Positions 7,324 to 15,882 of a DNA stretch of 64,000 nucleotides are shown here, one piece after another. The stretch is from Mycobacteriaceae bacterium (GTDB lineage Bacteria; Actinomycetota; Actinomycetes; Mycobacteriales; Mycobacteriaceae). A program made the translations under genes and the position numbers. Below the pieces are notes generated by a model. It was not told the origin of the DNA, did no database searches, and saw only the letters and a program-made list of their open reading frames with translations. Within the stretch, counting starts at the first letter, position 1. Every line of letters starts with the position of its first letter. The stretch is from positions 1 to 64,000 of the forward strand of contig JAFARC010000066.1 of the NCBI GenBank assembly GCA_019245755.1, in the 5' to 3' direction.

Positions 7324-7814
7324 TTCAGCGTCACTTCGTTGAGCTTGCCGGTGGCGACGTCGAACACGAATCCTCGCAACGATTCGTGCTTGGTGACGAA
7401 CGGGCTGAGCTGGATGCGTCGCAGCGACTGGCGCACGTCCTCCTCCAGGTCGGGGAACGCCTCGGCGGCCCACTCGGGCTTGACGCCGGTCTCCTGTTGT
7501 ATCGCCCGCTTGAACTCGTCATCGGTGAAAGTGAGCATGCCGCAGTCGGTGTGGTGGATCAGGACGATTTCTTTGGTGCCGAGCAGCCGCTGCGAGATTG
7601 CCAGCGAACGGATCTCGTCATCGGTGATCACGCCGCCCGCGTTGCGGATCACGTGCGCCTCGCCTTCGGCGAGGCCGAGGATCCGGTATACGTCCAGCCG
7701 GGCGTCCATGCATGCCACGACGGCCACATGCCTGCTCGGCGGCATCGGCAGCGGGCCCTTGAACGTGCTCGCGTAACGCTCGTTGTTGGTCAGGAATTCG
7801 TCGGTCGCGGTCAA
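7320..7814 (-). CDS. canA: beta-carbonic anhydrase
   Basis: A 164-residue zinc enzyme that interconverts CO2 and bicarbonate, matching M. tuberculosis CanA/MtcA1 (Rv1284) nearly end to end. The zinc ligands fall at Cys35 (VVACMDARLD), His88 and Cys91 (HHTDCG), and the Asp37-Arg39 dyad is intact, so the enzyme should be active. The TTG at 7814 is chosen because AAGGAGG lies five bases upstream and the length then matches the homologue; the frame also offers an ATG 27 bases earlier without a good site. The C terminus GFVFDVATGKLNEVTL is strongly conserved. Confidence 0.93.
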   Translation of the reverse strand: MTATDEFLTNNERYASTFKGPLPMPPSRHVAVVACMDARLDVYRILGLAEGEAHVIRNAGGVITDDEIRSLAISQRLLGTKEIVLIHHTDCGMLTFTDDEFKRAIQQETGVKPEWAAEAFPDLEEDVRQSLRRIQLSPFVTKHESLRGFVFDVATGKLNEVTLN

Positions 7815-8284
7815 TGGGACCTCCTTGCACGTCGTCGGCACCGGGCCCGCAGGGCGATGTTATCAACGCCGCCCCCGCGAAAAGACGCGTCGCGATCACC
7901 CCATTTCCCTGTGCGCGGATCGACCCCACCTCGCCCACCGTCGCACCCGACACCCTCGGTTCATTCCGGATCTTGTCGCGGACTTCCTCTCCTGGGCACT
8001 ACCGTTCGTCAGCTGAAACATTCACTTGGATCACCGCAGCCCGATCGCATTGCTGCTAGCTCGTCAAACTGTTTCGATAGCCAATCACGACGGTCGCCAA
8101 ATCGTGATTGAAATGGGAACGAAACGTCAAAGAAAAACCGCCGAAACGTACCCAGTTTCAAGATCCGACACTAAAGTCCCTAAGCAGCGCCGATAGTGCG
8201 GAATGACGACGGCTGACAGGCATTGCCGCATTCACCGCTTGTTCGGGGCTAACGCAACTATTTCACTTAAGAAAGGAACCAGCA
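7815..8284. other. 470-base intergenic region, relatively AT-rich on the right
   Basis: No coding frame with mycobacterial codon use or homology was seen between canA and the Arg-Asp repeat gene. The right half (8000-8280) is noticeably more AT-rich than the window average, as expected for promoter DNA. It ends in AAGAAAGGAACC, a strong Shine-Dalgarno for the next gene. I could not place a convincing -35/-10 pair. Confidence 0.5.
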
Positions 8285-8548
8285 ATGAGCACCACACGCC
8301 GCATCGCTGCTCCGCTTCTCGTCGCCGCGACCGCGGCAACCACTTTGGGCATTGGCGCTGTCGCCACCGGACCCGCCAGCGCGACCCCCGTGCACAGCAG
8401 TAGCTTCGTGACTGCCCTACAAAGGGTTGGCGGTGGCGACCGTGACCGTGACCGCGACCGTGACCGCCGTGATAGGGACCGCGACCGCGGGGATCGGGAC
8501 GGCGGGGTTGGCGATGGCGTCGGGGCTCCCCAGCCGAAGGCGCAGTAA
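8285..8548 (+). CDS. small secreted protein with Arg-Asp repeat tail
   Basis: 87 residues. A Sec-type signal peptide (TTRRIAAPLLVAATAATTLG then an Ala/Gly run) likely ends near PASATPV (about residues 30-36). A short linker SSSFVTALQRVGGG leads into a run of alternating Asp-Arg dipeptides at about residues 50-72, and the tail is Gly/Val/Pro-rich. The start is well supported by an AGAAAGGA Shine-Dalgarno. The mature part is strongly charged and almost certainly disordered; no enzyme motif is visible. The repeat is encoded by GACCGT/GACCGC units that could vary by slippage. Function unknown. Confidence 0.7.
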   Translation: MSTTRRIAAPLLVAATAATTLGIGAVATGPASATPVHSSSFVTALQRVGGGDRDRDRDRDRRDRDRDRGDRDGGVGDGVGAPQPKAQ

Positions 8549-8576
8549 TCCACGGATTGAGCGCGTCCAGGATTGA

Positions 8577-8617
8577 GGATCGGATCCCGCCGTCGGTGAG
8601 GTGACGGGATCCGATCC
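8577..8617. terminator. 13-bp perfect inverted repeat after the Arg-Asp gene
   Basis: GGATCGGATCCCG (8577-8589) is exactly complementary to CGGGATCCGATCC (8605-8617), with a 15-base loop. It starts 29 bases after the stop codon of the Arg-Asp repeat gene. There is no T run, as is common for mycobacterial terminators, so termination is inferred; a protein-binding palindrome is the alternative. Confidence 0.55.
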
Positions 8618-8918
8618 GGGCCCTGACTCCAAGCGGCCCGGCATGGTCCGCACACAGCGAACAGCCGCGGTGCACGATGGGCGCCAATGCAGCAAGCGCG
8701 AGGTCTGCCAAGACAGTGCCAATTTGGATGGCATGAATAAGCCGAAAACGGGTAACGAAAGCTGCTAAAGCGTAGCTTCTCAGCATACGACATCTAGGCG
8801 ATTTGATGCCGCTTAAGGTAGTCAGCAATCCCGGCCCGAACCGGTTGCGCTGCCGCTGTTGGTCATTCAGTGCCAGCCAACGCAGATTCGCTGCGCCTGG
8901 AGAGCCACAAAACCCAGA
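8618..8918. other. intergenic stretch without recognised genes
   Basis: About 300 bases between the two hairpins. All six frames were considered; the longest open frame on the minus strand has no recognisable family and poor codon use. I see no gene, repeat or RNA signature here. Confidence 0.5.
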
Positions 8919-8925
8919 TGAGTCA

Positions 8926-8960
8926 CAGAAGCCCCTCGGATGACTCACGAGGGGCCTCTG
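8926..8960 (-). terminator. strong hairpin with competing upstream arm
   Basis: CAGAAGCCCCTCG and CGAGGGGCCTCTG pair with only one mismatch around a 9-base loop. Read on the minus strand it is followed by CTGGGTTTTG, a short T run, and it lies about 20 bases beyond the stop of the coding fragment at 8979, so it looks like that fragment's terminator. TGAGTCA at 8919-8925 can alternatively pair with TGACTCA at 8941-8947 inside the loop, so two folds compete. Confidence 0.5.
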
Positions 8961-8978
8961 GCGGGCGAGCGACGGTTG

Positions 8979-9071
8979 TCACTGACCGCCGCCGTAGCGT
9001 GTGGCGGTGATCGGCAGACCCGTGCTGACCACCTCGTTGACCTTCACCAGGGGCAAACCGCTGCGCCCCTG
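8979..9071 (-). pseudogene. orphan C-terminal coding fragment
   Basis: The minus strand encodes about 30 residues ending LVKVNEVVSTGLPITATRYG-GGQ and a TGA. Codon third positions are mostly G or C, the composition is protein-like, and a terminator-like hairpin follows. No complete gene extends upstream in this frame, so it is probably the 3' remnant of a gene whose front was lost next to oppB. A GTG at 9071 could also make it a micro-ORF. The parent family was not recognised. Confidence 0.3.
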
Positions 9072-9194
9072 CGTCACCCTGGATAACCACCCCGGGCCCC
9101 GATGAAACGACGCATGCCCGCTGGGTAGTGGTCGCCAAAGTCCGGCCGGGTCGACCTACCCTGTGCGCATGCAGCACACGCATGGCGGACGCGG

Positions 9195-10169
9195 ATGACC
9201 CGATTTCTGGCCCGTCGGTTGCTCAACTACATCGTGCTGCTGGCCCTGGCTTCGTTTCTGACGTTCAGCTTGACGTCGTTGACCTTCCATCCGCTGGACA
9301 GTCTGCTGCACCGCAGCCCGCGTCCGCCGCAGAGCGTGATCGACGCGAAAGCGGCCGAGCTGGGTCTCGACAAGCCGATACCGGTTCGTTACGGCAAGTG
9401 GGTGTCGGGCGCCATCCGGGGCGACTTCGGCACCACGGTCGCCGGCCAGCCGGTGTCGGCGGAGCTGTGGCGGCGCATCGGGGTGAGCCTGCGGCTGCTG
9501 GTTCTGGGATCGGTGCTGGGCACCGTCATCGGGGTTGTGGTGGGTGCGTGGGGCGCTATTCGGCAGTACCGGCTGTCGGACCGCGTGATCACCGTACTGT
9601 CGCTGCTGGTGCTGTCGATCCCGACGTTCGTGGTCGCGCACCTGCTCATCATGGCCGCGCTGCAGATCAACACGATATTCGGCATGCAGATCTTTCAGTA
9701 CACCGGCGAGACCTCGCCGTGGGTGACCGGTGGTTGGTGGCCCCACTTCGTCGACCGCCTGCAGCACCTCGTGCTGCCGACGTTCACGCTGGCGTTGGCC
9801 TCGATTGCCGGGTTCAGCCGCTATCAGCGAAACGCGATGCTGGACGTGCTCAGCCAGGACTTCATCCGCACCGCACGAGCCAAGGGGCTCACCCGCCGGC
9901 GCGCGCTGTTCAAGCACGGCCTGCGCACCGCGCTGATCCCGATGGCCACGCTGTTCGCCTACGGGGTCAGTGGCCTGGTCACCGGCGCGGTGTTCACCGA
10001 GAAGATCTTCGGCTGGCACGGTATGGGTGAATGGGTGGTGCAGGGCATCTCCACCCAGGACACCAACATCATCGCGGCTATCACGGTGTTCTCCGGTGCG
10101 ACGATCCTGCTGGCGGGGCTGCTCTCCGACGTGATCTACGCGGCGCTGGATCCCAGGGTGCGTGCGTGA
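9195..10169 (+). CDS. oppB: oligopeptide ABC transporter permease OppB
   Basis: A 324-residue membrane permease of the OppB/DppB type. A first membrane helix sits near residues 9-29, followed by a periplasmic region and five more helices. The ATPase-docking EAA loop is at about 222-245 (FIRTARAKGLTRRRALFKHG). The C-terminal FTEKIFGWHGMGEWVV is the family's last-helix motif. With OppC it forms the channel of the peptide importer. The TGA overlaps the oppC ATG (TGATG). It matches M. tuberculosis Rv1283c in order and length. Confidence 0.94.
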   Translation: MTRFLARRLLNYIVLLALASFLTFSLTSLTFHPLDSLLHRSPRPPQSVIDAKAAELGLDKPIPVRYGKWVSGAIRGDFGTTVAGQPVSAELWRRIGVSLRLLVLGSVLGTVIGVVVGAWGAIRQYRLSDRVITVLSLLVLSIPTFVVAHLLIMAALQINTIFGMQIFQYTGETSPWVTGGWWPHFVDRLQHLVLPTFTLALASIAGFSRYQRNAMLDVLSQDFIRTARAKGLTRRRALFKHGLRTALIPMATLFAYGVSGLVTGAVFTEKIFGWHGMGEWVVQGISTQDTNIIAAITVFSGATILLAGLLSDVIYAALDPRVRA

Positions 10170-11086
10170 TGACGCAAACCGCGGAGACCACCACCACGAA
10201 TGCACGATCCGGCCTGGACGCAGCGAGGTTCGCTTCCCGGCGCAATCTCGTGCTGCGCCGTTTCGTGCGCAACAAGCCGGCGGTCGTCGCGCTCATCCTG
10301 CTCGTGCTGCTGTTCGTCGGCTGCTACGCACTGCCCCCGTTCCTTCCGTACGGCTACACCGATCTGGACTACGCGGCGCTGCAGCAGCCGCCGACGCTGG
10401 ACCACTGGTTCGGCACCAATTCACTGGGGCAGGACATTTTCGCGCAGACGCTGCGCGGCATGCAGAAGTCGATGCTCATCGGTGTCTGCGTGGCGTTGAT
10501 CTCCACCGCGATCGCGGCGACCGTCGGGTCGATCGCCGGGTATTTCGGCGGCTGGCGCGATCAGATGCTGATGCGCCTCGTCGACCTGCTGCTGGTGGTA
10601 CCGAGCTTCATCCTCATCGCCATCGTCACCCCGCGGACCAAGCAGTCGGGGAGCATCTTCTGGCTGATCGTGTTGCTCGCCGGGTTCAGCTGGATGGTCA
10701 GCTCGCGCATCGTCCGCGGCATGACGATGAGCCTGCGGGATCGTGAATTCGTCCAGGCCGCCAGGTATATGGGCGTGCCGAGCTGGCGCATCATCGTTCG
10801 CCACATCGTGCCGAACGTCGCGTCGATCCTCATCATCGACACGGCGCTCAACGTCGGGGTCGCGATCCTGGCCGAGACCGGTCTGAGCTTCCTGGGTTTC
10901 GGGGTGCAGCCCCCCGACGTGTCGTTGGGCACCCTGATCGCCGACGGCACCAACTCGGCGACGACGTTCCCGTGGGTGTTCCTGTTCCCGGCCGGGGTGC
11001 TGGTGCTGATCGTGTTGTGCGCCAATCTGGTCGGCGACGGGTTGCGTGACGCGCTGGATCCTGGCAGCGGAAGGCTGCGCAGGTGA
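10169..11086 (+). CDS. oppC: oligopeptide ABC transporter permease OppC
   Basis: 305 residues from the ATG that overlaps the oppB stop. The N-terminal [20 protein letters not shown] is the typical OppC cytosolic tail plus helix 1. [20 protein letters not shown] is the conserved periplasmic motif, the EAA loop is [20 protein letters not shown] (about 192-211), and [20 protein letters not shown] is the OppC C-terminal signature. It pairs with OppB in the inner membrane. An alternative GTG lies one codon earlier. It corresponds to Rv1282c. Confidence 0.94.
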   Translation: MTQTAETTTTNARSGLDAARFASRRNLVLRRFVRNKPAVVALILLVLLFVGCYALPPFLPYGYTDLDYAALQQPPTLDHWFGTNSLGQDIFAQTLRGMQKSMLIGVCVALISTAIAATVGSIAGYFGGWRDQMLMRLVDLLLVVPSFILIAIVTPRTKQSGSIFWLIVLLAGFSWMVSSRIVRGMTMSLRDREFVQAARYMGVPSWRIIVRHIVPNVASILIIDTALNVGVAILAETGLSFLGFGVQPPDVSLGTLIADGTNSATTFPWVFLFPAGVLVLIVLCANLVGDGLRDALDPGSGRLRR

Positions 11087-12927
11087 GCCCACTGCTTCAG
11101 GTCACCGACCTGCGTGTCACGTTCCCCACCGACGCCGCGCCGGTTGCCGCGGTGCGGGGCATGAGCTACCACGTCGATCCTGGTGAGGTGGTGGCAATCG
11201 TTGGCGAGTCCGGCTCGGGCAAGTCGGCGGGTGCGATGGCCGTGGTGGGCCTGCTGCCGGAGTACGCGCAGGTGTCCGGGTCGGTTCGGCTGCACGGCGA
11301 CGAGCTGCTCGGCCTGCCGGACGGCCAGATGTCGCGCATCCGTGGCCGGCTGATCGGCACGGTGTTTCAGGATCCGATGTCGGCGCTGACGCCGGTTTAC
11401 TCCGTCGGCGACCAGATCGCCGAGGCGATCGAGGTTCACCAGCGGGGTGTCACCCGACGCGCTGCCCGCCGACGTGCCGTCGAGCTGCTCGACCTGGTGG
11501 GCATCGCGCAGGCTGACCGGCGGTCTCGCTCGTTCCCGCACGAGCTGTCGGGCGGTGAGCGCCAGCGCGTGGTCATCGCGATCGCGATCGCCAATGACCC
11601 GGACCTGCTGATCTGTGACGAGCCGACCACCGCGCTCGACGTGACCGTGCAAGCGCAGATCCTCGACGTGCTCGAGACGGCGCGCGACGTCACTGGCGCG
11701 GGCGTCATGATCATTACCCATGACCTCGGCGTGGTGGCCGAGTTCGCCAACCGCGCGATCGTGATGTACGCGGGCCGGCCGGTGGAGGTGGCTGGCGTCA
11801 AGGAGCTCTACCGCGATCGGCGGATGCCCTACACTGCGGGCCTGCTCGGTTCGGTACCCCGGTTGGACGCCCCGCAGGGTTCGCGGCTGGTACCCATCCC
11901 CGGCGCGCCTCCCTCGTTGGCCACCCTGCAGCCGGACGCATGTCCGTTCGCGCCGCGCTGCCCGTTGGCGATCGATGCGTGCCGCGCCGCGGAGCCCGAC
12001 CTGATCGAGGTCGGACCCGCTCACCGCGCCGCGTGCATTCGCACCGAGGAGGTCGCCGGGCGCAGCGCGGCGGAGATCTACGGCGTATCCACCCAGCCGG
12101 CGACCGCCGATGAGCCGACCGCCGAACCGCCGGTGGTGCTGCGTGTCAGCGACCTGGTCAAGACCTATCGGCTGACCAAAGGTGTGGTTTTCCGCAGGCA
12201 GGTCGGTGAGGTGCGTGCGGTGGCCGGGGTCAGCTTGCAGCTGCAGCAGGGCCGCACGCTGGGAATCGTCGGCGAGTCGGGCTCGGGGAAATCCACCACC
12301 CTGCACCAGATATTGGATCTGGCCAAACCGCAGGCGGGATCGATCGAGGTCCTCGGCGCCGACGTTGCCGCGCTGGATCCGCGCGCACGGCGCGCGCTGC
12401 GTGGCGACCTGCAGGTGGTGTTCCAGGATCCGGTGGCCTCGCTCGACCCACGGCTGCCGGTGTTCGAGGTGTTGGCAGAGCCGTTGAGCGCCAACGGATT
12501 CGACAAGAGCCGCACCAACGAGCGGGTGGCAGAGCTGCTCGACATCGTGGGCCTGCAACGCAGCGACGCCAGCAGGTATCCCGGCGAGTTCTCCGGCGGC
12601 CAGAAACAGCGCATCGGGATCGCGCGGGCGCTGGCGCTGCAGCCGAAGATTCTCGCCCTCGACGAGCCGGTCTCGGCGCTCGACGTGTCGATTCAGGCCG
12701 GGATCATCAACTTGCTGCTGGACCTGCAGCGAAGCTTCGGCCTGTCCTACCTGTTCGTCTCCCACGACCTGTCGGTGGTCAAGCACCTCGCGCACCGGGT
12801 CGCGGTGATGTACAAGGGGACGATCGTCGAGCAGGGCGACGGCGATCAGGTGTTCACCAACCCGCACCACGAGTACACCCGGCGGCTGCTGGCCGCGGTA
12901 CCGCAGCCCGAACCCAACACGCTTTAG
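11083..12927 (+). CDS. oppD: oligopeptide ABC transporter dual ATPase OppD
   Basis: 614 residues carrying two nucleotide-binding domains, equivalent to OppD plus OppF fused. Domain 1 has Walker [11 protein letters not shown] (41-50), signature LSGGERQR and Walker [13 protein letters not shown]. Domain 2 has Walker [11 protein letters not shown] (about 397-406), [10 protein letters not shown] and [12 protein letters not shown]. Between them, [14 protein letters not shown] plus HRAAC give the four-Cys oligo_HPY motif, which in some dipeptide/oligopeptide importers holds an iron-sulfur cluster. The second half ends without such Cys. GTG start overlapping the oppC stop (GTGA). Matches Rv1281c. 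Confidence 0.95.
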   Translation: MSPLLQVTDLRVTFPTDAAPVAAVRGMSYHVDPGEVVAIVGESGSGKSAGAMAVVGLLPEYAQVSGSVRLHGDELLGLPDGQMSRIRGRLIGTVFQDPMSALTPVYSVGDQIAEAIEVHQRGVTRRAARRRAVELLDLVGIAQADRRSRSFPHELSGGERQRVVIAIAIANDPDLLICDEPTTALDVTVQAQILDVLETARDVTGAGVMIITHDLGVVAEFANRAIVMYAGRPVEVAGVKELYRDRRMPYTAGLLGSVPRLDAPQGSRLVPIPGAPPSLATLQPDACPFAPRCPLAIDACRAAEPDLIEVGPAHRAACIRTEEVAGRSAAEIYGVSTQPATADEPTAEPPVVLRVSDLVKTYRLTKGVVFRRQVGEVRAVAGVSLQLQQGRTLGIVGESGSGKSTTLHQILDLAKPQAGSIEVLGADVAALDPRARRALRGDLQVVFQDPVASLDPRLPVFEVLAEPLSANGFDKSRTNERVAELLDIVGLQRSDASRYPGEFSGGQKQRIGIARALALQPKILALDEPVSALDVSIQAGIINLLLDLQRSFGLSYLFVSHDLSVVKHLAHRVAVMYKGTIVEQGDGDQVFTNPHHEYTRRLLAAVPQPEPNTL

Positions 12928-12937
12928 CATCAGTCCG

Positions 12938-14599
12938 ATGATCCGTCGCATCGCTCTGGTCATGTTGCTCGCCGCGGTGGCGGTCGCGGGTTGCTCGGCC
13001 AACCGCGTGACACCGTCGGCGGGCGGCGCCGCGCAGGTAGGCACCACTAACGACATCAACCCGCAGGATCCCGCCAGGCTTCGCGAGGGCGGCGATTTGC
13101 GGCTCGCGCTGACCGAGTTCCCGTCCAACTTCAACCCGCTCAACATCGACGGTAACTCGGTCGACGTGGACGCGATCGTCAGACCCACGTTGCCGCGCGC
13201 GTTCAACATCGCGGCCAACGGGTCGCTGACCGTCAACACCGACTACTTCACCAACGTCGAGCTGACGGGCACCAACCCGCAGAAGGTCACCTACACGATC
13301 AACCCGAAAGCGGTGTGGAGCGACGGCACGCCGGTCACTTGGGCGGACATTGCTTCGCAGGTTGACGCCGACAGCGGCAAGGACAAGGCGTTCGCCACCG
13401 CCAGCACCGCCGGATATGACCGGGTGGCGTCGGTGACCAGGGGGGTCGACGACCGGCAGGCCGTGATGACGTTCGCCAAGCCGTACGCCGAGTGGAAAGG
13501 CATGTTCGCAGGCAACGGCTCGCTGCAGCCGCGCAGCATGACCGCCAATCCGGACGTGTTCAACAAGGGCCAGCTCACCGGTCCCGGTCCGTCGGCGGGA
13601 CCGTTCATCGTGATCGGTCTGGACAGGACCGCGCAGCGGGTTGTGTTGAGACGCAACCCGAGGTGGTGGGGCCAGGCGCCGAAGCTGGACTCGATCACGT
13701 TTATGGTGCTCGACGATGCCGCACGGATTCCGGCCGTGCAGAACAACGCGATCGACGCGACCGGCATCGCGTCGCTCGACGAGATGACGATCGCTAGGCG
13801 CACACCGGGCATCGCGATCCGCCGCGCGGCGTCGCCCACCTGGTATCACTTCACGTTCAACGGCGCACCGGGATCCATCTTGGCCGACAAGGCGTTACGG
13901 ATCGCGATCTGTAAGGGCATCGACCGCCAGATGATCGCGAATGTGACGCAGCGTGGCCTTGCCGACAATCCCAGCCCGTTGAACAACCACATCTACGTCG
14001 CGGGCCAGGAGGGCTATCAGAACAACAGCGCTTCTGCTGCCTACAACCAGGATGAGGCCCGCAAGGAGCTCGACGCCTTGGGCTGGAAGATCAACGGCAA
14101 TGTGCGGCAGAAGGACGGCAAGCAACTCGTCATCCGCGACGTGTTCTACGAGGCGCAGTCCACGCGCCAGATCGCCCAGATCGCGCAGAACAATCTGGCG
14201 CAGATCGGCGTCAAGCTGGTGCTCGACGCCAAACCGGGCACCGGGTTCTTCACCCAATACATCAACGTCGGTGACTTCGACATCGCCCAGTTCGGTTGGT
14301 CCGGCGACGCTTTCCCGCTGTCGGGCCTGCCGCAGATCTACGCGTCCGGCGGCGACAGCAACTTCGGCAAGATCGGCACTCCGGACATCGACGCGAAGAT
14401 CGAGCAGACCCTGTCCGCGCTTGACCCGGGCACGGCGCGGGCGCTGGCCAACGAAGTCGATGTGATGATCTGGGCGGAGGGTTTTTCGCTGCCATTGTTC
14501 CAGGCGCCCGGCAACGTCGCGGTGCGCAATGATCTGGCCAACTTCGGCGCCGCGGGCCTGGCCGACTTGAACTACAGCACAATTGGCTTCATGAAGTGA
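12938..14599 (+). CDS. oppA: oligopeptide-binding lipoprotein OppA
   Basis: A 553-residue solute-binding protein (SBP_bac_5 family). The signal peptide ends in the lipobox VAGC with the lipidated Cys at residue 19. The mature protein has the family's GGDLRLALTEFPSNFNPL start, LNNHIYV before the second lobe, and a C-terminal FDIAQFGWSGDAFPLSGL region facing the ligand. It captures peptides in the periplasm for OppBCD. It follows oppD by 10 bases and its end overlaps the convergent hydrolase gene by 11 bases. It corresponds to Rv1280c, somewhat shorter as I remember that protein. Confidence 0.93.
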   Translation: MIRRIALVMLLAAVAVAGCSANRVTPSAGGAAQVGTTNDINPQDPARLREGGDLRLALTEFPSNFNPLNIDGNSVDVDAIVRPTLPRAFNIAANGSLTVNTDYFTNVELTGTNPQKVTYTINPKAVWSDGTPVTWADIASQVDADSGKDKAFATASTAGYDRVASVTRGVDDRQAVMTFAKPYAEWKGMFAGNGSLQPRSMTANPDVFNKGQLTGPGPSAGPFIVIGLDRTAQRVVLRRNPRWWGQAPKLDSITFMVLDDAARIPAVQNNAIDATGIASLDEMTIARRTPGIAIRRAASPTWYHFTFNGAPGSILADKALRIAICKGIDRQMIANVTQRGLADNPSPLNNHIYVAGQEGYQNNSASAAYNQDEARKELDALGWKINGNVRQKDGKQLVIRDVFYEAQSTRQIAQIAQNNLAQIGVKLVLDAKPGTGFFTQYINVGDFDIAQFGWSGDAFPLSGLPQIYASGGDSNFGKIGTPDIDAKIEQTLSALDPGTARALANEVDVMIWAEGFSLPLFQAPGNVAVRNDLANFGAAGLADLNYSTIGFMK

Positions 14600-15848
14600 T
14601 CACGCGCTGCACCGCGCGCGGCACCACCGCGGGCAGTGCTGCCTCAACCGCGGTCGCCGCCCGTAGTGCGCCGATGAACAGCCGGATCGCCGCCGGGCCG
14701 GGCAGCGCGTCGAGCTGCGCGGCCCGCGCCGGTAGCCCCCCGACCTGGTCGTCGCGGACCGCCTGCGCGACAGCCAGCGCCACGCGCTCGCGGCTGTCCA
14801 GAGCGCTGTGGCCGGCGGTCGGCAGGCTGACCAGCACCGCGCCGGGGATCAGTGCGGCGATCCGCGCGGCCACCGACGGCGGTGTCGTCAGGTCGTGCGC
14901 CCCCGACACCACCACGGTCGGCCAGCTGAATTTCGGCATCTCCGCCACCAGGTCATAGGGTTCGGCTTCGAAATCGCCGAGATCGCCGCCTAGTTCGCGA
15001 AACGCGATCGCGGGGTCCAGCGGTTGGCCGTCGGGAACGCCACCGTAGTTCAGCTCACGGAAGCCGATCCGGCCCACCAGGTCGGCCTCGTTGCGATACG
15101 GTGCCTTGCGCTGGAAAAGCACCCGGGCGAAGCCCATCAGCCCGGTCCACAGCCAGCTGCGCCCACGCAGCAACAGATCCAGCTGCCGGTTCAACAGCTC
15201 CGCCCCGCCGAGTCCGTAGACGGCAGCGGCGATTTGACCGGCCGACGGCGTCAGCACGCCGTCGTTCACGAGTCGGCGCACCTTGGGCGCCAGTTCGGCG
15301 GTGTCCGGCCCCTCACCGTCCCACAGCGCCGCGCGGAGCGCTTCGCGCACGTCCTCGATGTCTCGATTGGACAGCAGCGGCGAGTCGAGAATCATCGCGT
15401 GTACCCGCTCGGGGTGGCGCACGCCGACACCGGCGGCGATATAGGTGCCATACGACGTGCCGTACAAGGTGGCTCGCTCGACCCGTGCGTCGTCGAGTAC
15501 GGCCACGATGTCGTCGACCACCTTGTCGATGGTCAGGGCCTCGGGCGGCAGGTCGGCGCCGGCGTCGTCGTGGCGCGACAGGCCCACCCCGCGGTGCTCC
15601 ACCATGATCACTTCCAGGCCCGCCGCCGCGGCGCGGCGGCGGAACCCTCGGTACAGCGCCACGGATGCGGCGCCGGGGCCCCCTGGAATGACTACCACCG
15701 GGTGCGCCGACTTGCGGCCGGTGCGCACGTAGTACAGATCGAATTGCTCGCCGCCGACCGCACAGACGGGCCTGCGCACGGGCCGCACACCAGGCAGCGC
15801 GGCCAGTTTCTGGTGTGCGCGCCGGCGCTTGGCGTTCATGGTCATCAC
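14589..15848 (-). CDS. alpha/beta hydrolase, proline iminopeptidase-like (S33)
   Basis: 419 residues with an alpha/beta-hydrolase fold of peptidase family S33. VVVIPGGPGAAS (oxyanion GGPG), VEHRGVGLSRHDDAG, nucleophile elbow GTSYG, acid in GAHDLTTP and the His in TAGHSALDSRE are all visible. S33 enzymes remove N-terminal residues, often Pro, from short peptides, which fits its position tail-to-tail with the peptide importer, but esterase activity cannot be excluded. No signal peptide; likely cytosolic. A basic N-terminal patch KRRRAHQK follows the start. Confidence 0.82.
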   Translation of the reverse strand: MMTMNAKRRRAHQKLAALPGVRPVRRPVCAVGGEQFDLYYVRTGRKSAHPVVVIPGGPGAASVALYRGFRRRAAAAGLEVIMVEHRGVGLSRHDDAGADLPPEALTIDKVVDDIVAVLDDARVERATLYGTSYGTYIAAGVGVRHPERVHAMILDSPLLSNRDIEDVREALRAALWDGEGPDTAELAPKVRRLVNDGVLTPSAGQIAAAVYGLGGAELLNRQLDLLLRGRSWLWTGLMGFARVLFQRKAPYRNEADLVGRIGFRELNYGGVPDGQPLDPAIAFRELGGDLGDFEAEPYDLVAEMPKFSWPTVVVSGAHDLTTPPSVAARIAALIPGAVLVSLPTAGHSALDSRERVALAVAQAVRDDQVGGLPARAAQLDALPGPAAIRLFIGALRAATAVEAALPAVVPRAVQRVITS

Positions 15849-15882
15849 CGCCCATTCTGCCCGCGACCGCCGACACCGATGC

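Noticed and set aside
7815..9194. Gene-poor region considered as a prophage or insertion-element remnant
   Set aside because: No transposase, integrase or terminal inverted repeats; only hairpins, one small secreted protein gene and a short coding fragment.
10561..13239. 892-codon minus-strand open frame
   Set aside because: It is antisense to oppC, oppD and oppA. The residues are His/Arg/Gln-rich as expected for a shadow frame in GC-rich DNA, and no family is recognised, while the plus-strand products are complete ABC transporter proteins.
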